64,000 bases of DNA from Gracilaria domingensis (Eukaryota; Rhodophyta; Florideophyceae; Gracilariales; Gracilariaceae). Position 1 is the first letter of the stretch; each line of letters begins with the position of its first letter. The translations under genes and the position numbers were made by a program. Location: positions 61,707 to 125,706 of the forward strand of contig VCMS01000296.1 of NCBI GenBank assembly GCA_022539475.1. Reading direction: 5' to 3'. Below, one piece after another: positions 11,800-25,870 of this stretch. The notes beneath the pieces are model-generated. The model was given only the letters and a program-made list of their open reading frames with translations. It did not search any database and was not told the origin of the DNA.

Positions 11800-14215
11800 C
11801 CGTCACCTATATTCCTCTATCGCGCCACAAAACTCGAGAAGCGTATCTGCTGCCACGGAGCTCATCAACGATTCTCGAGGCATTCCACATTTCCCTCTTC
11901 CCTTCTTCCAGACATCCATCCTTCCGCTGCGGAAGTGTCTGAAACTGCACCGCGCAAAATCTTCGAAGAAACAGTTCCTCATTGGGTTCCACCCTCAACA
12001 TGCAAAACCATGACAAAAACCCAAATAACTTCTCCGCACACCTCTCTACGCTCAGGGGACCCGTTCAGGTGTCTTCTACAACAGACTTCGTCTCGAATGC
12101 CCACAGCAACTCTTCTTCATCCACTCAAGACAGTTCTCAGAACAGAATACCGACGCAAATGTGCATCACCCTAACTGCTTCGGAACTCGCCGCCATGTGT
12201 CCCCGACTATCAAGCAGCGCATACTCATGGCATTCTCGACGGACGCCGACGTCATTGGCACGATCGCCAGATCACCGAACAGAACCGTTTCGTCGGCCTC
12301 GTTCAACTATGAATTCAGACAAGTCTGCACCACTCTTGTGAAAAGTTCTTCTTGTTACAACTCGATGCCTCTTCACAGATCCACCTCCTCATTGTCAATG
12401 GACAGCGTTCCGCAGGAAAGTGCATCGAAAACCGGCCAGCTACCACACGTGCGTCGGATACATAGCCACATGGTTCAGCGTCCGACGCGTCTCACTGACA
12501 CAGATTTACCTTGGAAGTTCGCTCCCTCACCCAGCGTCGACCTCGCATTGTGCGCATGGCAGCTCGTCCAGGAGTCCCCAAGAAGACAGGCTCCAAACCT
12601 GCTGTATCATATCGTATGAAGGTTTGCCCTTCGCGACGCCAAAGGATCCCTTCGTCAATGCCTCCAGTCATCCTCCACACAGGCGTGACATCCCTAAGAG
12701 AGGAACATTTCTCGCAGTAGCTCTCAGCCGCAGGCAGAGAGCAAGCAGACCTGCCACCGGTGTCTCTCCGTCGTTAAAACTGCAACCTCTACCGAACGCT
12801 TACTCTCGACAGAGCGAACCCTCTCACAACACTTGTGCAAACAGAAAAAGACATGATGAACCTACTTTCTCGCAGGCGCAGATTCTGCTGTCCCGTCCCC
12901 TAGACACGGGTCAAGGAACCTCAAAGAAAGAAGCTGCAGAACTTCTCCACTGCCACCTCTCTCTCTTCCATACAGGTCTTTCTGGAATCTTAGCCCTCTT
13001 CTCAACATCTCTGACGTGCTTCACTCCTTATTTCCCAATCTTTCCCTTCGAGACCGTTCACAACTTTCACGCTGGGCATCTCTAAACTCATCAAACGCGC
13101 CACAATCGAACGCCTAAAGTTCCCGATTCTCTCACACTTCCGTGCTTCAATGGATCCTCCAGGTTTTCGGTCCATAAGAACATCTATTCTCTCACCGCAA
13201 CCCATCCCTAGCTGACCATCGACCGCTCGTTTCGGCTCCAGGGTTCATATGATTCTCGACATCTGAAAAGGAATTCTCACGGCGTTTAACCACTGACGAT
13301 CAGAGGCTGCTAGAAGCAACAGACTGATCGCGCCCTGGACATGGTCTTCCCTTCATCGGTTGCATTCTCGCCGTTGCTGGGTGAAGTATTCCCGCCCAAT
13401 AATCCACCATTGATTCCACCTCTTAACGTCATCTCGTCAATTACGTTATTCACTACCACACGCCCCGAATGACTGATGACGCTTACGCTCTTTTGGAGAA
13501 TCTCACAAGGCATTCAAGACTCAAGACTGTCAGTTTGGGTCATACAGGCATCCAACTTCGTAACTCTCAATTCATCTGCTGGATCAACATCACAGACATC
13601 CGTCCGATACGGAGACTCCATTTCGAGTGATGCGGTTTGTACGGAGCACGCGCATCTTCCCTGTTCAAGGAAACATCTACGCCGTACCTCCGCAGAAATC
13701 AACTGCGCATAAGGAAACAGTGGACTCAATCCAAGAGTCGCAAGATTTCTTACACTGCATCTCGGTAAGGAACACTTCTCCATGTACCAACTCGGCAGTC
13801 GTTTGTCGGCAGACGGCTGTCTCCATGAGTTGTGACGGTTAGTTCACTTCTCCTATTCGCATATCACGGCCGACAAAGTATCCTACGGTCCATCCAAAAC
13901 GTCCGGTCAAACTGCTCTCACTGATTTTGTTCTCCAACCTACATTGCAGTTCATGACACCAATCTCCCGCGAACGCACCTCTCTTCTTCGTACCCTACAT
14001 TAGAAACTCTTCAACGTTGGAACAATCCACATGACATAAAATCACCGTCGTAACTCCGCTTACATGTTCTGATTCTGCCCCTCGCTGGATACTACGATCG
14101 GTCACACTTTCAATGCTAGACTGCTGAGAGCCGGAGGTCTCTCTTGTGTGAAACGTATTTTTCAACCACTTTCTTTCGCCCTTCCCAAGTCCAAATTCTC
14201 TAAAACGTCCTGGTT
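11800..14215 (+). pseudogene. Block D: degraded Plavaka-like transposase
   Basis: A strongly mutated relative of the 29,285 transposase in the same orientation. Recognisable colinear pieces are 12,020-12,070 (matching the KFSATLYTRDPVQ region), 12,290-12,345 (matching GLLQVYTDKSSTTLK), 13,030-13,115 (matching FEPLHNLHLGISKLI) and 13,305-13,370 (matching the LEAKNYKALDMVFPF region). Between them are frequent stops and indels, and no long frame survives. The 5' part (10,800-11,800) probably contains the N-terminus, but I could not align it. Its order relative to the next three relics is the same as in blocks A-C. The end coordinate is approximate. Confidence 0.65.
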
Positions 14216-16620
14216 AATGGAACTCCTCGTCCTCCCTCCCGTTGTGAGCTCCGGACGCAGGGTATGCAAGTCTTTGCCCTGGTCGCTTTAGCAGATGTAA
14301 CCAAAGCAATTCGATTCTCATTTGCCTTTGTTCGCATTCCTTCTTCGAGTAACGGAGCCGTGAGTAACCCTTGACGAATCTTGAACTTGCAATTACCGTC
14401 CGCTGGGCACGGATGACGAGAAGATGACACATTGCAAACCCATTCTCGGTAAAACGAGTCAACGAACTGACATCTGTTCCCCATGGTTCGGTCTCGTCCC
14501 CATTCTCCTTCGAATCAAAGGCTCGGACACATCCTCCGACAAAAACTAATCCCGCACAGCCCCTTTTCTCCATTGCATGGAATTCCAGCCGATTCTACTT
14601 AACAATTCACGAATCCCCGAGCTCGTTTACACTACCATTCCAATCACAAACTTTCGGTACGTAACCATAATCATTAGTGAGTTCTATCCAATTCTCCTCA
14701 TGTAATCCTTCTGCACAGACTTTCCTCATGATCTCTTACTCTGCAAGTTTATGCTCGTAGAAATACGGTCTCCCGACTGCAGCATCCAAACATAGCAAAT
14801 CAGTACAGCTCCGACTCTCAGAGATCTCTCCCATAACACTCTGCCGGAACAGCAAGGTACTTTCCTTTTCACGGAATCGCAGTAAACCACAGTGCCCACC
14901 GGTCAATATTTCCATGCGCGATCTTCAAGCATTCGATGGCCATTCCTGAACTCTGTTGGATAACTCTGCTGCGCATGCGAACCTCACGTCTTTCATAACT
15001 CTCACAGCCAGTGTAGATATTTCCGAACAAGTGAGAGATCAACACTTGTCCTTACCACCGTTCTCCCTCGTTAGATCGGTCGCGCGAACAAAGGACGCGA
15101 TCCAGCATCAGACGTGCCAGATGCATAATTGTTCATCCACGGACTCCCTCTCTTCGGTATTCCCTCGAACTTTGTTTGTAAAACGATCGTAGCCATGAAC
15201 TCCACGCAGCACCTCTCAAGCTCAGGGCTGTTCCGAAAAGCAAGTCACAATGTGTCATCTTCGGTTGCATGTCGGGGTTAAGCCGAGAAACATAAATCTC
15301 CCCTTCTGAGTTCTCCCCACGACGACAGCAAATCTCACATCCATTTGCATCTTCGGGTAGGAGTTTTTACGTACCTGTCCTGGTTTGTGCATTTCATACT
15401 TGTTCCTGCTCCATCATCATTTATTATCCGGGTCTTTACCAAGGCATGTCGTAACCTAGTCCATAATAACTTCTCCTTCGCAAGGCGTTCGATAACCTAT
15501 TGCACTCACTAAAGCCTGTTTTCAAACCTTCTGCGCAATCAATGTCTGCGTTGACTGTTCAACACAGTCATCCTTCCATTTTCATTCCTCCGATCGATTC
15601 ATACGTCTGGCTTAATTACCTCCCGTCTCCACAATTGCATCAACAAATTGGTTCGCCTCCACCACGTACGGATGCGTGTACGCCCTCATTTCATGGCAGA
15701 TCCCTGGCACTGGCACATATCTTTCATCAACAACCAAGCACACCTGTCGTCTTTCTCAGGTCAACTGTCTCCTTCGGTTGCCCAGTTCCTTGCCCGGTAT
15801 ACTAAATGATCATCTCGAAACATAGCTCTCTTGTCCTCGTTTGGCGTATTGAAGTATGGAGCATAACGGCTCTCGCAACACAACAACTCGTGTCACGTCA
15901 TGTTGGTACCGCTTCCCTGCTCTGTTACTGTCAGTGTTCTTTCCTCGAAGGTCTGACGAGCCTCCTCTCAAAGAGTTATGAGAACTCTTGTTCTCTGACT
16001 TAACCTGCCAGTTGCTCTATGTTCATTCTGAGCAAGTCGATCGCTCATTTTCAGACTGTGGCTATCCTCTAGGTACGATCCGAATCTCCCTTCAGTTTCC
16101 CGATCTTTCCAAAGGTCGTATCGGGAGTAAGAGGATTCCATTCATCTTCTTCCAATTGCACCACTGCAGGGAAAGCTACCGTGACAAAGCACCACGAATC
16201 AAACATCTTATCGTTCCCATACTTGCTCTACGGGCGTTTCTAGTGACGGTGCCGATCGTTTCCACCCGTCATTCTCATTTCCAGTGGTTCGTCTTCTTCT
16301 GACTGATTGAAAACTTTTCTCGTGACGCAACATGTGACTGGGTCGGTTGTATCTCGTTTTCGTCTTCGTTTCTGTGTCTGGACCCATAGAGGGACGCGGA
16401 ATCATCCTGCCTACAGATGGGGAGCCATTGCGTGCATCTCCGGCCGTCCACGTTGTCGTTCGCCTCACGTATCCTTGTCCTCGAGCTCACTGGATAACTG
16501 ACTGCGTCCGTGTGACTCTGCCTGCTCCTTCTTACTAACTGCCTTTCTGGCACGAGAGACACCTCTTCATTTCCGTTCCCTCTTCACTTTTCTCGAATCA
16601 TACTGTTAAACGGTTCTGTT
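14216..16620 (-). pseudogene. Block D: probable relic of the disordered/coiled-coil gene
   Basis: Assigned mainly by position: it fills the gap between the transposase and MTase-SET relics, as the coiled-coil gene does in block C. The minus strand at 16,275-16,562 reads as Arg/Ser/Thr-rich sequence resembling the basic N-terminus of that gene. No extended alignment could be made by eye for the C-terminal part. Many stops are present. Boundaries are approximate. Confidence 0.35.
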
Positions 16621-17579
16621 CGGCGCGCTCTTGGGTATCCTCCAATCCCCAGGTTCGCTCTAGTTGCGGCTCTCACGATGGCGAATTTCCAACGGTTCAT
16701 CTCCGCATGTCATCCGCAGTTCTCACCTTGTTCGAAACAATCATACGATACGAGGAACATTCTGTTCCTCCACTGCCTCTTGTCTCCTTACATTCTGACG
16801 CCCGTTCTTCTCTATTTTCCTTTCATGCTTTAACTAATTTCATCATCACTACCTTCGCTCTAACATTGCAGCATGTGCGTGTAAACAAGGCCACCATTGC
16901 ACATTCTTGCTGAACGTACTCACGTCCGTTCCGTAGTGCATGTGGAGAGTCCTGACCTCCTCTCGTTTTACTTCCGAATACTGTAATGACAGAATTTGGT
17001 TGCGAAAGTCCAGGCAGCGAGGTGCCGCCTCGGCTACTTCGCCATTATACACTACTTCGTGAGACGACCGGCGCTCCTACGTTTGAGCCACCCCCAGTAA
17101 TCCCAGCGCCCAGGCGTACCGATGCCTACGCGGTTTGTACCACTGCATAGCTCCGCACGTGAGGAGCCATCCGAGATCCTTCGGTTCGGTCGGGTGTATT
17201 AACGGAACAGATATAGAAACGTGAACGATACTGAAGGTACTAGTGATTAGAGTGATAGTGAGGGTCACGTACTCGAGTGGCAGGAACTGAATGTGAATGG
17301 GAGTGAATTTAAGCTCGGTACTGCATATATGGAGAAAAGCATTCTGCAGCACTTTGTGCGGATTCGGCTTAATTTTGGAGACCTTTTACCGGTCCATATT
17401 CCGGACTTGGTCGAATTTTCCCGAGTCTGCGTCCCTGCATATAGCAAGTAAGGGGCACTTTCACAAGATCTTCATACACTATAATGCAATCAATTGTTAC
17501 ACAGACAGTTGAGTGTACATATGAGTACATTTCTGCAATCAAAGTAGCAAATTTCAATACAATTTACTTCAGTCAAAAA
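16621..17579. other. Block D spacer, nothing identified
   Basis: No credible gene, repeat or RNA was recognised. By position it corresponds to the spacer between the coiled-coil and MTase-SET genes, though it is longer than in block C. Confidence 0.4.
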
Positions 17580-20500
17580 CAAAAAGCTTGGTCTCACTAC
17601 GTTGCAGCCCATTACGAAGTCCAAGGAAATTGCTGAGGAACCTGGTTAACCTTTCCAAGGATATTGGGTCAATTAGTCACGTAAATTCGTCGTGCTCCTT
17701 AATGTCCCTTGAGGAGTGACTACGAGGAGTTGTAGTTCTCGCAAAAGCCCCAAAGTTGTAGCCATGATACTCTGTGAGGGCGGCGAATAATCATTGGTTT
17801 GCGTGCATGTAGAACCATTTTCTGCCAATTTCCTTGTCCTCATCACGCTCCCGAATGAGCGCATTGATAATAGCCGCTACACAGAAAGGAGGCACGGACT
17901 ATTCCAGGCGATGACCAGCGGTTGACCTTCAGTATCATAATGCGGAGAGTGTTGTACATTTGCGCTTCACCTCACTTGTCATGCAATACTTCCTGAACCG
18001 AGATCAAGGTGGCCCCAGCAATATCCGTTCCATACGTCAATGGTGGTATTGCGTCGGGCTTGATCATGATACAACAACCAAGGTCCATAAAGTATCCATA
18101 ACCTCCCTTCGGAAAACGCCTATCGTAATACTGTCCATTTCCACTTGCTGCCATGTTGATATTCGAGCTTCTTCACATAGAGGCATAGGCGTCGCCCTCG
18201 CAGAGAGTAGTGTGAACTGTCCAACGTAGTCATCGTCCCTTTGTTAAGGCAAAGTGGCCACGTCATGAACGGTTTCTTTTTGTACGTTAGGATAAAGACC
18301 AGGTTATGTCCAATGGTGGATAGGTCACAGATATGGAATGGGAAAATTGGTACATGGGAACGCTTGGGTCATTCCATTGTCGAAGTCTTTGTCGTTTCCG
18401 TTCAGAAATTTGGGCATCCCACCACAATAGACGCTTGAACTACTCATTCGAACCGGTCTTTATCTCAATTCATTGCGCCACACTTTTGCGAAGTTGCACA
18501 ATAGATTGTGCTTGGCATGCGAGAAACACTAGCTGCATCTGCTCACTCCAATGAAACGCCGAGGCCCTTCAATATTCCCTACATCCACCGCGCACGAGAA
18601 CGTCTCGGATAGCAGATCCAACCACAAACATCCCTGGGATTCGAAACCTCGCTTATCAGCTCCATCAGTAGTTGCCTCGACTTTTGTTCTGGACGAGCGT
18701 TCGCGGTTCGAATTCTTCTACCACTCTTCACTCTCCACGGAGACCTCACCCAGGGCGGTAAGATTTGGAACTGGTCACTGATGAATAAGTGCCAGGAAAT
18801 AGCGACGCTGACAACAGTGTTGAAGTTCTGATAGTTCACCATTACCTCTGCGCCGACTTGGTTTCATTCTCACGCATGCCCGGCGTACTCAGTCGCCCCA
18901 AACAGGCGAGTAGTTATGACGCGCAGGGTTCTTCAAGGGGGTTCGAAGAAAGAACGAAGAAGTTTCATGGGCGTCGATCCAACCATAGAATGATGCGGTT
19001 TTCTTTCCGCTTTGGCCTGACTTGTGCTCTCCGCAAAATCTTCTTCGCATCTCTCAACTGTCGATAAATGGCAGAACAAAACGAAATGTCCTCCTGGTGT
19101 CGGAAGCATGGATGCATGATGTCGCAGTATTGTCCAATCATCGTAGCCAATTCAGTCGACTCGCTCGTCGCGGATGCCCAAATGGTGGGTCTGTGAAGCA
19201 CCGAACTGAACGTTGCCTTCAAAGAATGTATCGATGCGACGACTCGTACCATGAGCCTTGACGCTAGTTCGTCATATCCAGTCACAATGGCATTGAGAAT
19301 TGCTTCTCATGCTTCCGTCGCACCATATCTAAGCATTTAAACGTGCGCGTGTCCATCAAAGTACATGAGGGGGAGAACCCCATCTGGAAACGTTATCTTT
19401 CGCCGCAACAGAGGCAACCAGGTGTAATCACCTTCTTCAGTTGTCGCTAATCTGAGACTGACGGTGACAAATCGCGAGTTTAACTGAGCTTGTTCCCTGC
19501 GGCGTTTCCTCTTGGGAGGAGCTCGGGAATCTGTATCCGAGTCCTCAACCTTAACCGTGACGGTAAATACTTCCTCATCTGCCTGAAGGCGGCCCTAGGG
19601 AGTAATGTGAGATGGTTGGGGTTTATGTACAGACATCGCTTGACGAAAGTAGAAGAGCAGTACTCTTTGGAGAATACATTGAAACGGGTGGTACTCGTGC
19701 GGGCGGCCAGGCTGAAGCTTTCCAACAATTCCAATCTTGAACGTTTGGGGACATTTGTATAGGAAGGGCCATTCAATCCAATCTTGCTGAAACATCCTGC
19801 CAAGAATCCCTTGCAACGCTCCCGTACGTTGGCGTCGAATGATCCGGAGAGTTATGAACCCAAGAAAGGTGTCGAGGTGCACATCCAACCGTGGGTTTCC
19901 AGTTCTCCCCAACCGTATGAAAGCGAACTCCGGACTGTAAACGCCAAAAGCGGAGTCTCATCATGGAACCAGCGACTTTTTTCTATAACAAGCAGTATGG
20001 ACAGCAACATCTGCTCACCATCACCAAGCCTAAGGTTGGGACAAGAATCGCCATCCCTTTACAAATCGTTTTGCACTGCATGTGCCTTCCGCTACTCCCG
20101 TCGTCTATTCGAAGCTATGTAGCCGTCGACGATGGCACAGCTCTAGGTTTTCCCTCCCCGTCTTTTCTCCTCTTCGCCGCTGGAGGAGAATTTCCTCTCG
20201 AAGTTATATGCTTCACGAAAGAGAAGAATAGAGTAATGCTGAAACGCAGTGGGAGGCCCAATTCTGAACGGTAGAGTTTCTCTCGTCGCTTCAAGCTGGA
20301 GCGAGGACCATGTCGTTCTGAACGAGGTATTGCCAAGAGAATGTCTCGTTCTACGATTGAAGCGACAATTCCGTGTCGACACTCCTGTAAGGAACTCCAA
20401 GTAAACAAATCTCCACGCGCCGATCAACATTCCGTCGTCTAATCAGTGATACGCCATATTGTAGCCTGCTCAGAATACGCACGTCCCAGACAGATCTCGG

Positions 20501-21190
20501 TGACTTCCTTTGCGGAGTAAGTTTTGGAAGTGCCCTCTGAACGCGCAGTGGTGGTATGAACTCGTGCTACATGCCAGGTTCACGGTTTGAATACAGCGTT
20601 CCACAAATTTCTGTGTGACCCAACTCACGCGGATTCCAGTAACCCCACTTCTTGAAGCGGCATAACGCATCTCGCAACTCTAAGGTGAACAACCCCCAAC
20701 ATTAGAAACGCGTTGCCATGCCTGGCTTGAATCGAACGACGGGCGCTAGAGATGAGGCGCTAAGCGGATACCAAACTGTCGCCGTGGTTCTCATCGGCGC
20801 AAGCACATCTGCTTACAGTCCGAGGAGGTCATGTTTCCGGTGGAGACGCCATTGCTTAATAACTGAGAATCAGAAAGGACGGCGCAGGTAAACGAGTTTG
20901 TGAAACGGTAGACAAGTTTTCGGAGATGGTTTAAATGGGTGGGAGAGCCGACGGTAAACGTCGGAAGCGTCGGAAACAATGGGTGGGACGCGTTGCGGAC
21001 GGATACCTGGAGAACTGGCGGTCTGAAAGAGACGAGAGTGGGATCTAACACATCAAAGGTGGGGCACGTCAGTGATGTGCAGTGCATTATATGTCTAGTA
21101 TGGTAAACCAACGTAAGAAAACATGGGTTGTAATCTTTGAACATCGGCCCCGGAGGCGCGGTGTAGGGATGATCGCGGTTCGGAGTCATC
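17580..21190 (-). pseudogene. Block D: degraded DNA methyltransferase-SET gene
   Basis: The clearest match is at 18,600-18,700 on the minus strand, where RPEQKSRQLLMELIS...P-D aligns with RPEQKSRELMKELICRFTRPGDL, just before methyltransferase motif I. At 20,800-21,189 the minus strand begins APPGPMFKDYNPCFLTL. This resembles the N-terminal SAPPPAFHAYVRVFLVL of block C and gives the approximate gene start. Weak SET-region similarity lies around 17,700-18,100. The frame is destroyed throughout. The distance between these landmarks fits the size of the intact gene plus insertions. Confidence 0.5.
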
Positions 21191-22400
21191 AGCCGAGATC
21201 ATAGCTATGGAATCGGATATGAACGGCGAACCGCGTTCGGGCACGGCGCTCTGAGAAACGCCACTGTAACGCCGAAGTACGCCCCGCCTTAAGGACCGCC
21301 GGAGACACTTCTACTACACAATGGCCACCACAGCACCTGTTTCGCACCCACGACACCACTACCTGTGGTTTCGCTGGCGTTATATGGCCAGTGAATAAGT
21401 TGACGCCCCGTCGATCGGCCGCCGCCCTCCGTGCGCTGCCGCCCAGCATGTCTTCTCCTCCTCAAGCCCTTCCTCCGTCTTCACGCTTGCTACACATGTG
21501 TGAAGTGTCATCCGCGTTCCATGCTCTCCCGTTATTCGACGTCACTGCACATAAAACGCACAGCAACAGGGGTTCCTTCCAGGGGGGTCATCAAGGGGGG
21601 TCCTTCGGCGGTGATACAACAGGGCGTTTGTCAGATGCAGCGTGCCCGGAACCGCGCTCGCGAGTTATAGCGAGATCATAGCTATGATCTCGGCTATGAA
21701 CTCGGCGAACGCGGTTCCCTAACGGCGCTCGGCGATTTCAAAGATGATGAAAAGCCGGGGGACGAGGTGGTAACCAGGACGTGAATCAGACCATGATACC
21801 AAACCCATTTATAACATCAGGAATGTAGCCCAACTGGATGGGAATTGCTAGCCGTTTTGAAAACGTGAGTGGTTGCGTCCATTGTGCTCACGCGAAGAAT
21901 AGGGCCGGAGATTCGAACACGAGCGGTTGCAACTTGTCACGGGATGCAACGTACGGATTGAAGACACTCAGGAAGTCGTGTATATCACACAAACACTGGC
22001 ACCATATACAGGTAATGCAGGGGACTGGGAAAGGGTCAAATGGAACGCTCTTCGGAGAAGGTGAAAGAACCGTCGACGAACCATGGCACCACAACTTCGG
22101 AGCGGGACCAGAACTGCTGACGAACGCACGGACGGGGAAGCATCCACAGCTATGAAGTGAGCCCGCACTCAGCAAGCAAGTGACGCCTTTTGTTGGGAGG
22201 GGCAGGAGGGATAGCAAAGCAGCGATTGGAAGCTGTTTCCTCGTTGAAGTGGGCTGTGGAGGGCAGAGCAACGTTTCAGTGAAGGGAAATGCATGGACAA
22301 CTCTGCAGGGAAAACCAGTGAGGTGAAAGATGTAGTTTGGTATACTTGGCGGAGGCGAAGATATCTCAGTGAAGCTGACGATTCCTATCCCTTATCTCTT
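21190..22400. promoter_or_regulatory. Block D divergent intergenic region with its own palindromes
   Basis: Lies between the MTase-SET and ParB relics, at the place where blocks A-C keep their palindrome array. The sequence differs, but it too is built of inverted repeats. A 44-bp palindrome sits at 21,661-21,704, centred on GATCATAGCTATGATC. A diverged copy at 21,190-21,265 is inverted relative to 21,620-21,690 (shared motifs CGGGCAC, TCTGA and AAACGCC). The TAGCTA centre is shared with blocks A-C. Nothing else was recognised up to 22,400. Confidence 0.6.
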
Positions 22401-25400
22401 TAGTGTACCGATGAAGATTACTGTTCCGAAGACATTTGAAGACAAACAGGCCCCGGGTTTCTAACGCCTGGGACCTGCTGAACTTAATGTCTAAGGTGGG
22501 TGACGTCGTAAGCGCTGATGGAAGGAGACACAGGGTGCTCCGAGATTCCTAAATCGTCGCTGAGAAGCATCGAATACTGCTGTGAAATCGGGTGCGAGTT
22601 GTAGAACTAAAACTTCCCTCAGTGCCCGAAAGCGCAATGGAGATGGAATTGTGGTCATGTTACAACCCGCGAATCGCTTAAAAAACGCCAAGGCGGGAAA
22701 CAAGCGCCAGTAACCGAAAGGGAAAACCACCATCGAACGTACGGTGGTGGCAAGCAATGCAAGAATTCAAGATTGACACGACCCAGAGAGTCTGTAATCC
22801 GAGCTATTCAAAACAAACTGTACGATTGGTGCAGTCTGGAACATCGAGGAACAGCACTGCGGGAAGCTATTACTCAGGCTGGAAATCGCAGTGGAGTGAA
22901 ATGGAAGGGATTGACGTGGACGAAGACGAAGACGAAGAAACGTGGTTCTGTGAAGGAAAGCCTTGGAAGCAACGTCAATGAACTTTTGAGAAGGTGATGT
23001 GACTACCTCCTGATGATGTCAGATACGAGTTTTAGGCGAGTTTGGTAGTTTGACTTAATAAATTAGAGTATGTGTCTGTAAGTCGATATTGAGCTCAAAT
23101 TCAAAGTTCCGGGAAATGACTCTGAGAGGGTCTGATTCCGGGAACAATGTGAGGCTCTGAAAGAAGAGATTGGACGCAAAACTTCTACAGGCCCACTTGG
23201 GACCATGAGCGTTGCTAGTCTGTTCAGGATGTGTCCGAGAAGGACATAGTCAGAAAATGCGCTTGATATGAATTGTGTGCTGATTGATAGCGAGCTCATC
23301 GTTATGTAGCACTCAAAGAGCTCTGTGAACTAATGCCCAACATTAGGGAAATCTATGTGGGGTCTTTCTGGTTTCGGCTGTGGAAAGAGAAAAGATGGAC
23401 AGAAAAGATGACCACGAGGGAAAATTTGAAGCCTGTTTGGCAATGTGCTAACGATGAATTGAAGCAAGCTCGTCTTATGTGGTTGGCGACAAGGTGCATT
23501 CTTATGTGCTCATTTTATGTAGGGTCTGGGTTGAGGAAGAGAGAAGGACTGTGAGCAAGATGCGAGGACCGTCTGTCGCAGGGTGCAACTAAGTGTTTGC
23601 GGTAATCATTGGACCAGTACAATATCGAACGCTTATTGGAAGATTTGCAGAGATGGGGTTAAGGTGGCGAGAATCTGATTGCCTGGAACATTTGGAGGGA
23701 CTGTGGGGACTCCCATGAATGGAATTCTTGGTATATCAAGTAGGATGAATTCTTAACAATGGATAGCATACAACCCAACTTCCACGCTCGACGAAATCTG
23801 GTTGCCATACTTGCCCAGGAGGCGAGTGTCGAAACTGACCGGTCGTTTGAAGAGCGTAGGCATACTTCGTTTACTTGCTGCAGAGGCGTCAATCTTTTGC
23901 CAGAAGGAGCGTTCGAAGTAAGAAGAAAGTTACATTGGAAAGAAGCCGTTGCATGAAGGTGAAGTGAAAAGGTTTGGAATGCGCACCGTTCCGTGAGTAC
24001 CTTGCAACACAAGCAGCAGAATGATGTACTCGAATAAGAAGCTCTGGAGAAGGATTTCAGAAGAATCTGGATTGCTCGTGATAAGCTGTGGCAAAGAGTT
24101 TAGGATGATATGTTGAAACCTGCCACGGTCTTACGGCCGACTGAAACACAGTCTGAACAAATCGGGTAGAAGCGAGTCTAGCACGCGAGAATGGCACCAC
24201 GTCGGGCCATAGTAGGAAGGCAAAGCGCAGTGCGAGTGCTTAAGGATCTGATGTAGACAAGTGAGAATATTGCCATCGAGAGACAAGAACATGAGATCAA
24301 GACGAAGCCGTCGGACGAAGGAATGAATGAGAGACGTGAACCTAATCAACAGAAGAAGTCAAGGAGGAGGATTCAATTGTTCCATGAGTTATGCAGTCTA
24401 TCTGCGGGTCTTGGTGCGAAAGGGGTGCAAAACGTGTTGAAATGTCAGACAGATTATCATTGGAGGCGCACAGATCAGATGGAGTACCAATGGTGGTTCA
24501 CAGCAAGGGACACTGACCCGTTTCGAATGGACACTTACCGAGCAGTGTTGGCGACTGGCAAGTCGCTGAAGGAAGGCTGAGGAAGTAAGCATATGGAAGG
24601 TGACTGATTCGGGCTAAAGTGGTGAAGACGTTACCAACAAGGGCCGATGGAGTGGAGAAATGTCTAATCGGTACCGTGGATGGAATGCCGAAGAAACAGT
24701 CTCCCAGAAGCAACACCGAGCACTCGGTTGGACAGCGCCAAGACTTTGAACGTGTGCACGCATGCATCTTTGCATGTCACGTATAGTGACATAAACTCCT
24801 GAGCGGCAATGGGAGCAATGGAGTCGACGAGAAACGTTATGTGGGGATGCACTGAAATAACGCACTCTCTGCGTAGTCTATTTGTGAAGAATGAACGGGT
24901 GAAGCTTTGGAGAGAGGTTCGTATTCTGGACGGATGTGCCATCGGATGGGAGTTGGTGAAGGCTGAGAAGAGTTTGGCAGTCTCATGGACGGGGAGTTAG
25001 GTGGGCATTAATGGACTTTTCCAGGAAGGGACTCGAAAGGGCTCAACTTGATACCAAGAACGCGAATCACATGGATACCGATCATCAACGCAGATGGTGG
25101 GACGTATAAATGACTTACGAGAAGGAGGCCATAGTGGTGACATGGAGGCAGCCGTAGAAGACATGTGTGTGAAGAATAGAGAGCTTTACTGGATGCCCGA
25201 CTGGACAGATATGGGTTAATGGGTTTACAAGATAATAGGTGGAAAGGAGAGAGTAATGGCGCCGCAGACGGGGGGAGGGTTTATGTCACTGCAAGTTGGA
25301 TCAAGCGGCAGCAGGTTACAGGACATACGGATTTTCCGGACCTTGGGCGATGAGGATAACTGAAGAAAAGAAGAACCGGTAGCTCTTGATGGTGCCGGAA

Positions 25401-25870
25401 AGTGTGCCGTTTCCAATTGGGTTGTTGAAGGTCCATAACACCTACGCAGTTACGTCCAAGGCATTTGAAGGTTTGCCGGGGAATGTCTTTGTGAGGAAGT
25501 TTTTTGTTCGCCGAAGTCTATATTTATTGGAAGAGGTATGTTTGCATTTGCAGGCGCTCAGATGAAGGATGGAAGATTCGAGATCCCTTGTTTCGTTACC
25601 ACATGTACATGGTACCTTGAGAAATACAACTCCCAGATGCGCACACCTAACGCCACACTTTCGACCTCAGTTCAAGAGGATAAGACCTGGTTAGTATGAA
25701 GGAGAAGGAAGAGGAAGAACCAGAACAGTCGATATTGGAGGAGGGAGAATGAGTGATAGTAGGGAAGGGCAAGAAGCAGTATGAAGAAGATGACGAAGAT
25801 GAGAATCTGAGTGGACGGAGATTGAAACGACTCTTGAGGATGGCGAAGCAAGACTGAGTGAATATGGTGA
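22400..25870 (+). pseudogene. Block D: degraded ParB-like/2OG-dioxygenase gene
   Basis: 23,080-23,210 translates in one frame, with one stop, as VDIELKFKVPG...CEALKEEIG. This aligns with the start of the ParB domain of block C (VDITLIDTPPN...VEALVKSMEERG). Near the other end, 25,585-25,690 reads RYHMYMVP then LPDAHT and RPQF, matching RYHMYMVPEGYALPDAVHRVRDFRPTF of the dioxygenase part at 62,844-64,000. A purine-rich acidic tail (25,690-25,860) follows, as in the intact gene. This shows that the domain fusion is old and not a product of recent rearrangement. There are many stops and indels, and the start is uncertain. Confidence 0.65.

Noticed and set aside
10852-13085. Several 150-250-codon frames on the + strand in relic D
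   Set aside because: They switch frame relative to the colinear transposase homology and have no family resemblance of their own.
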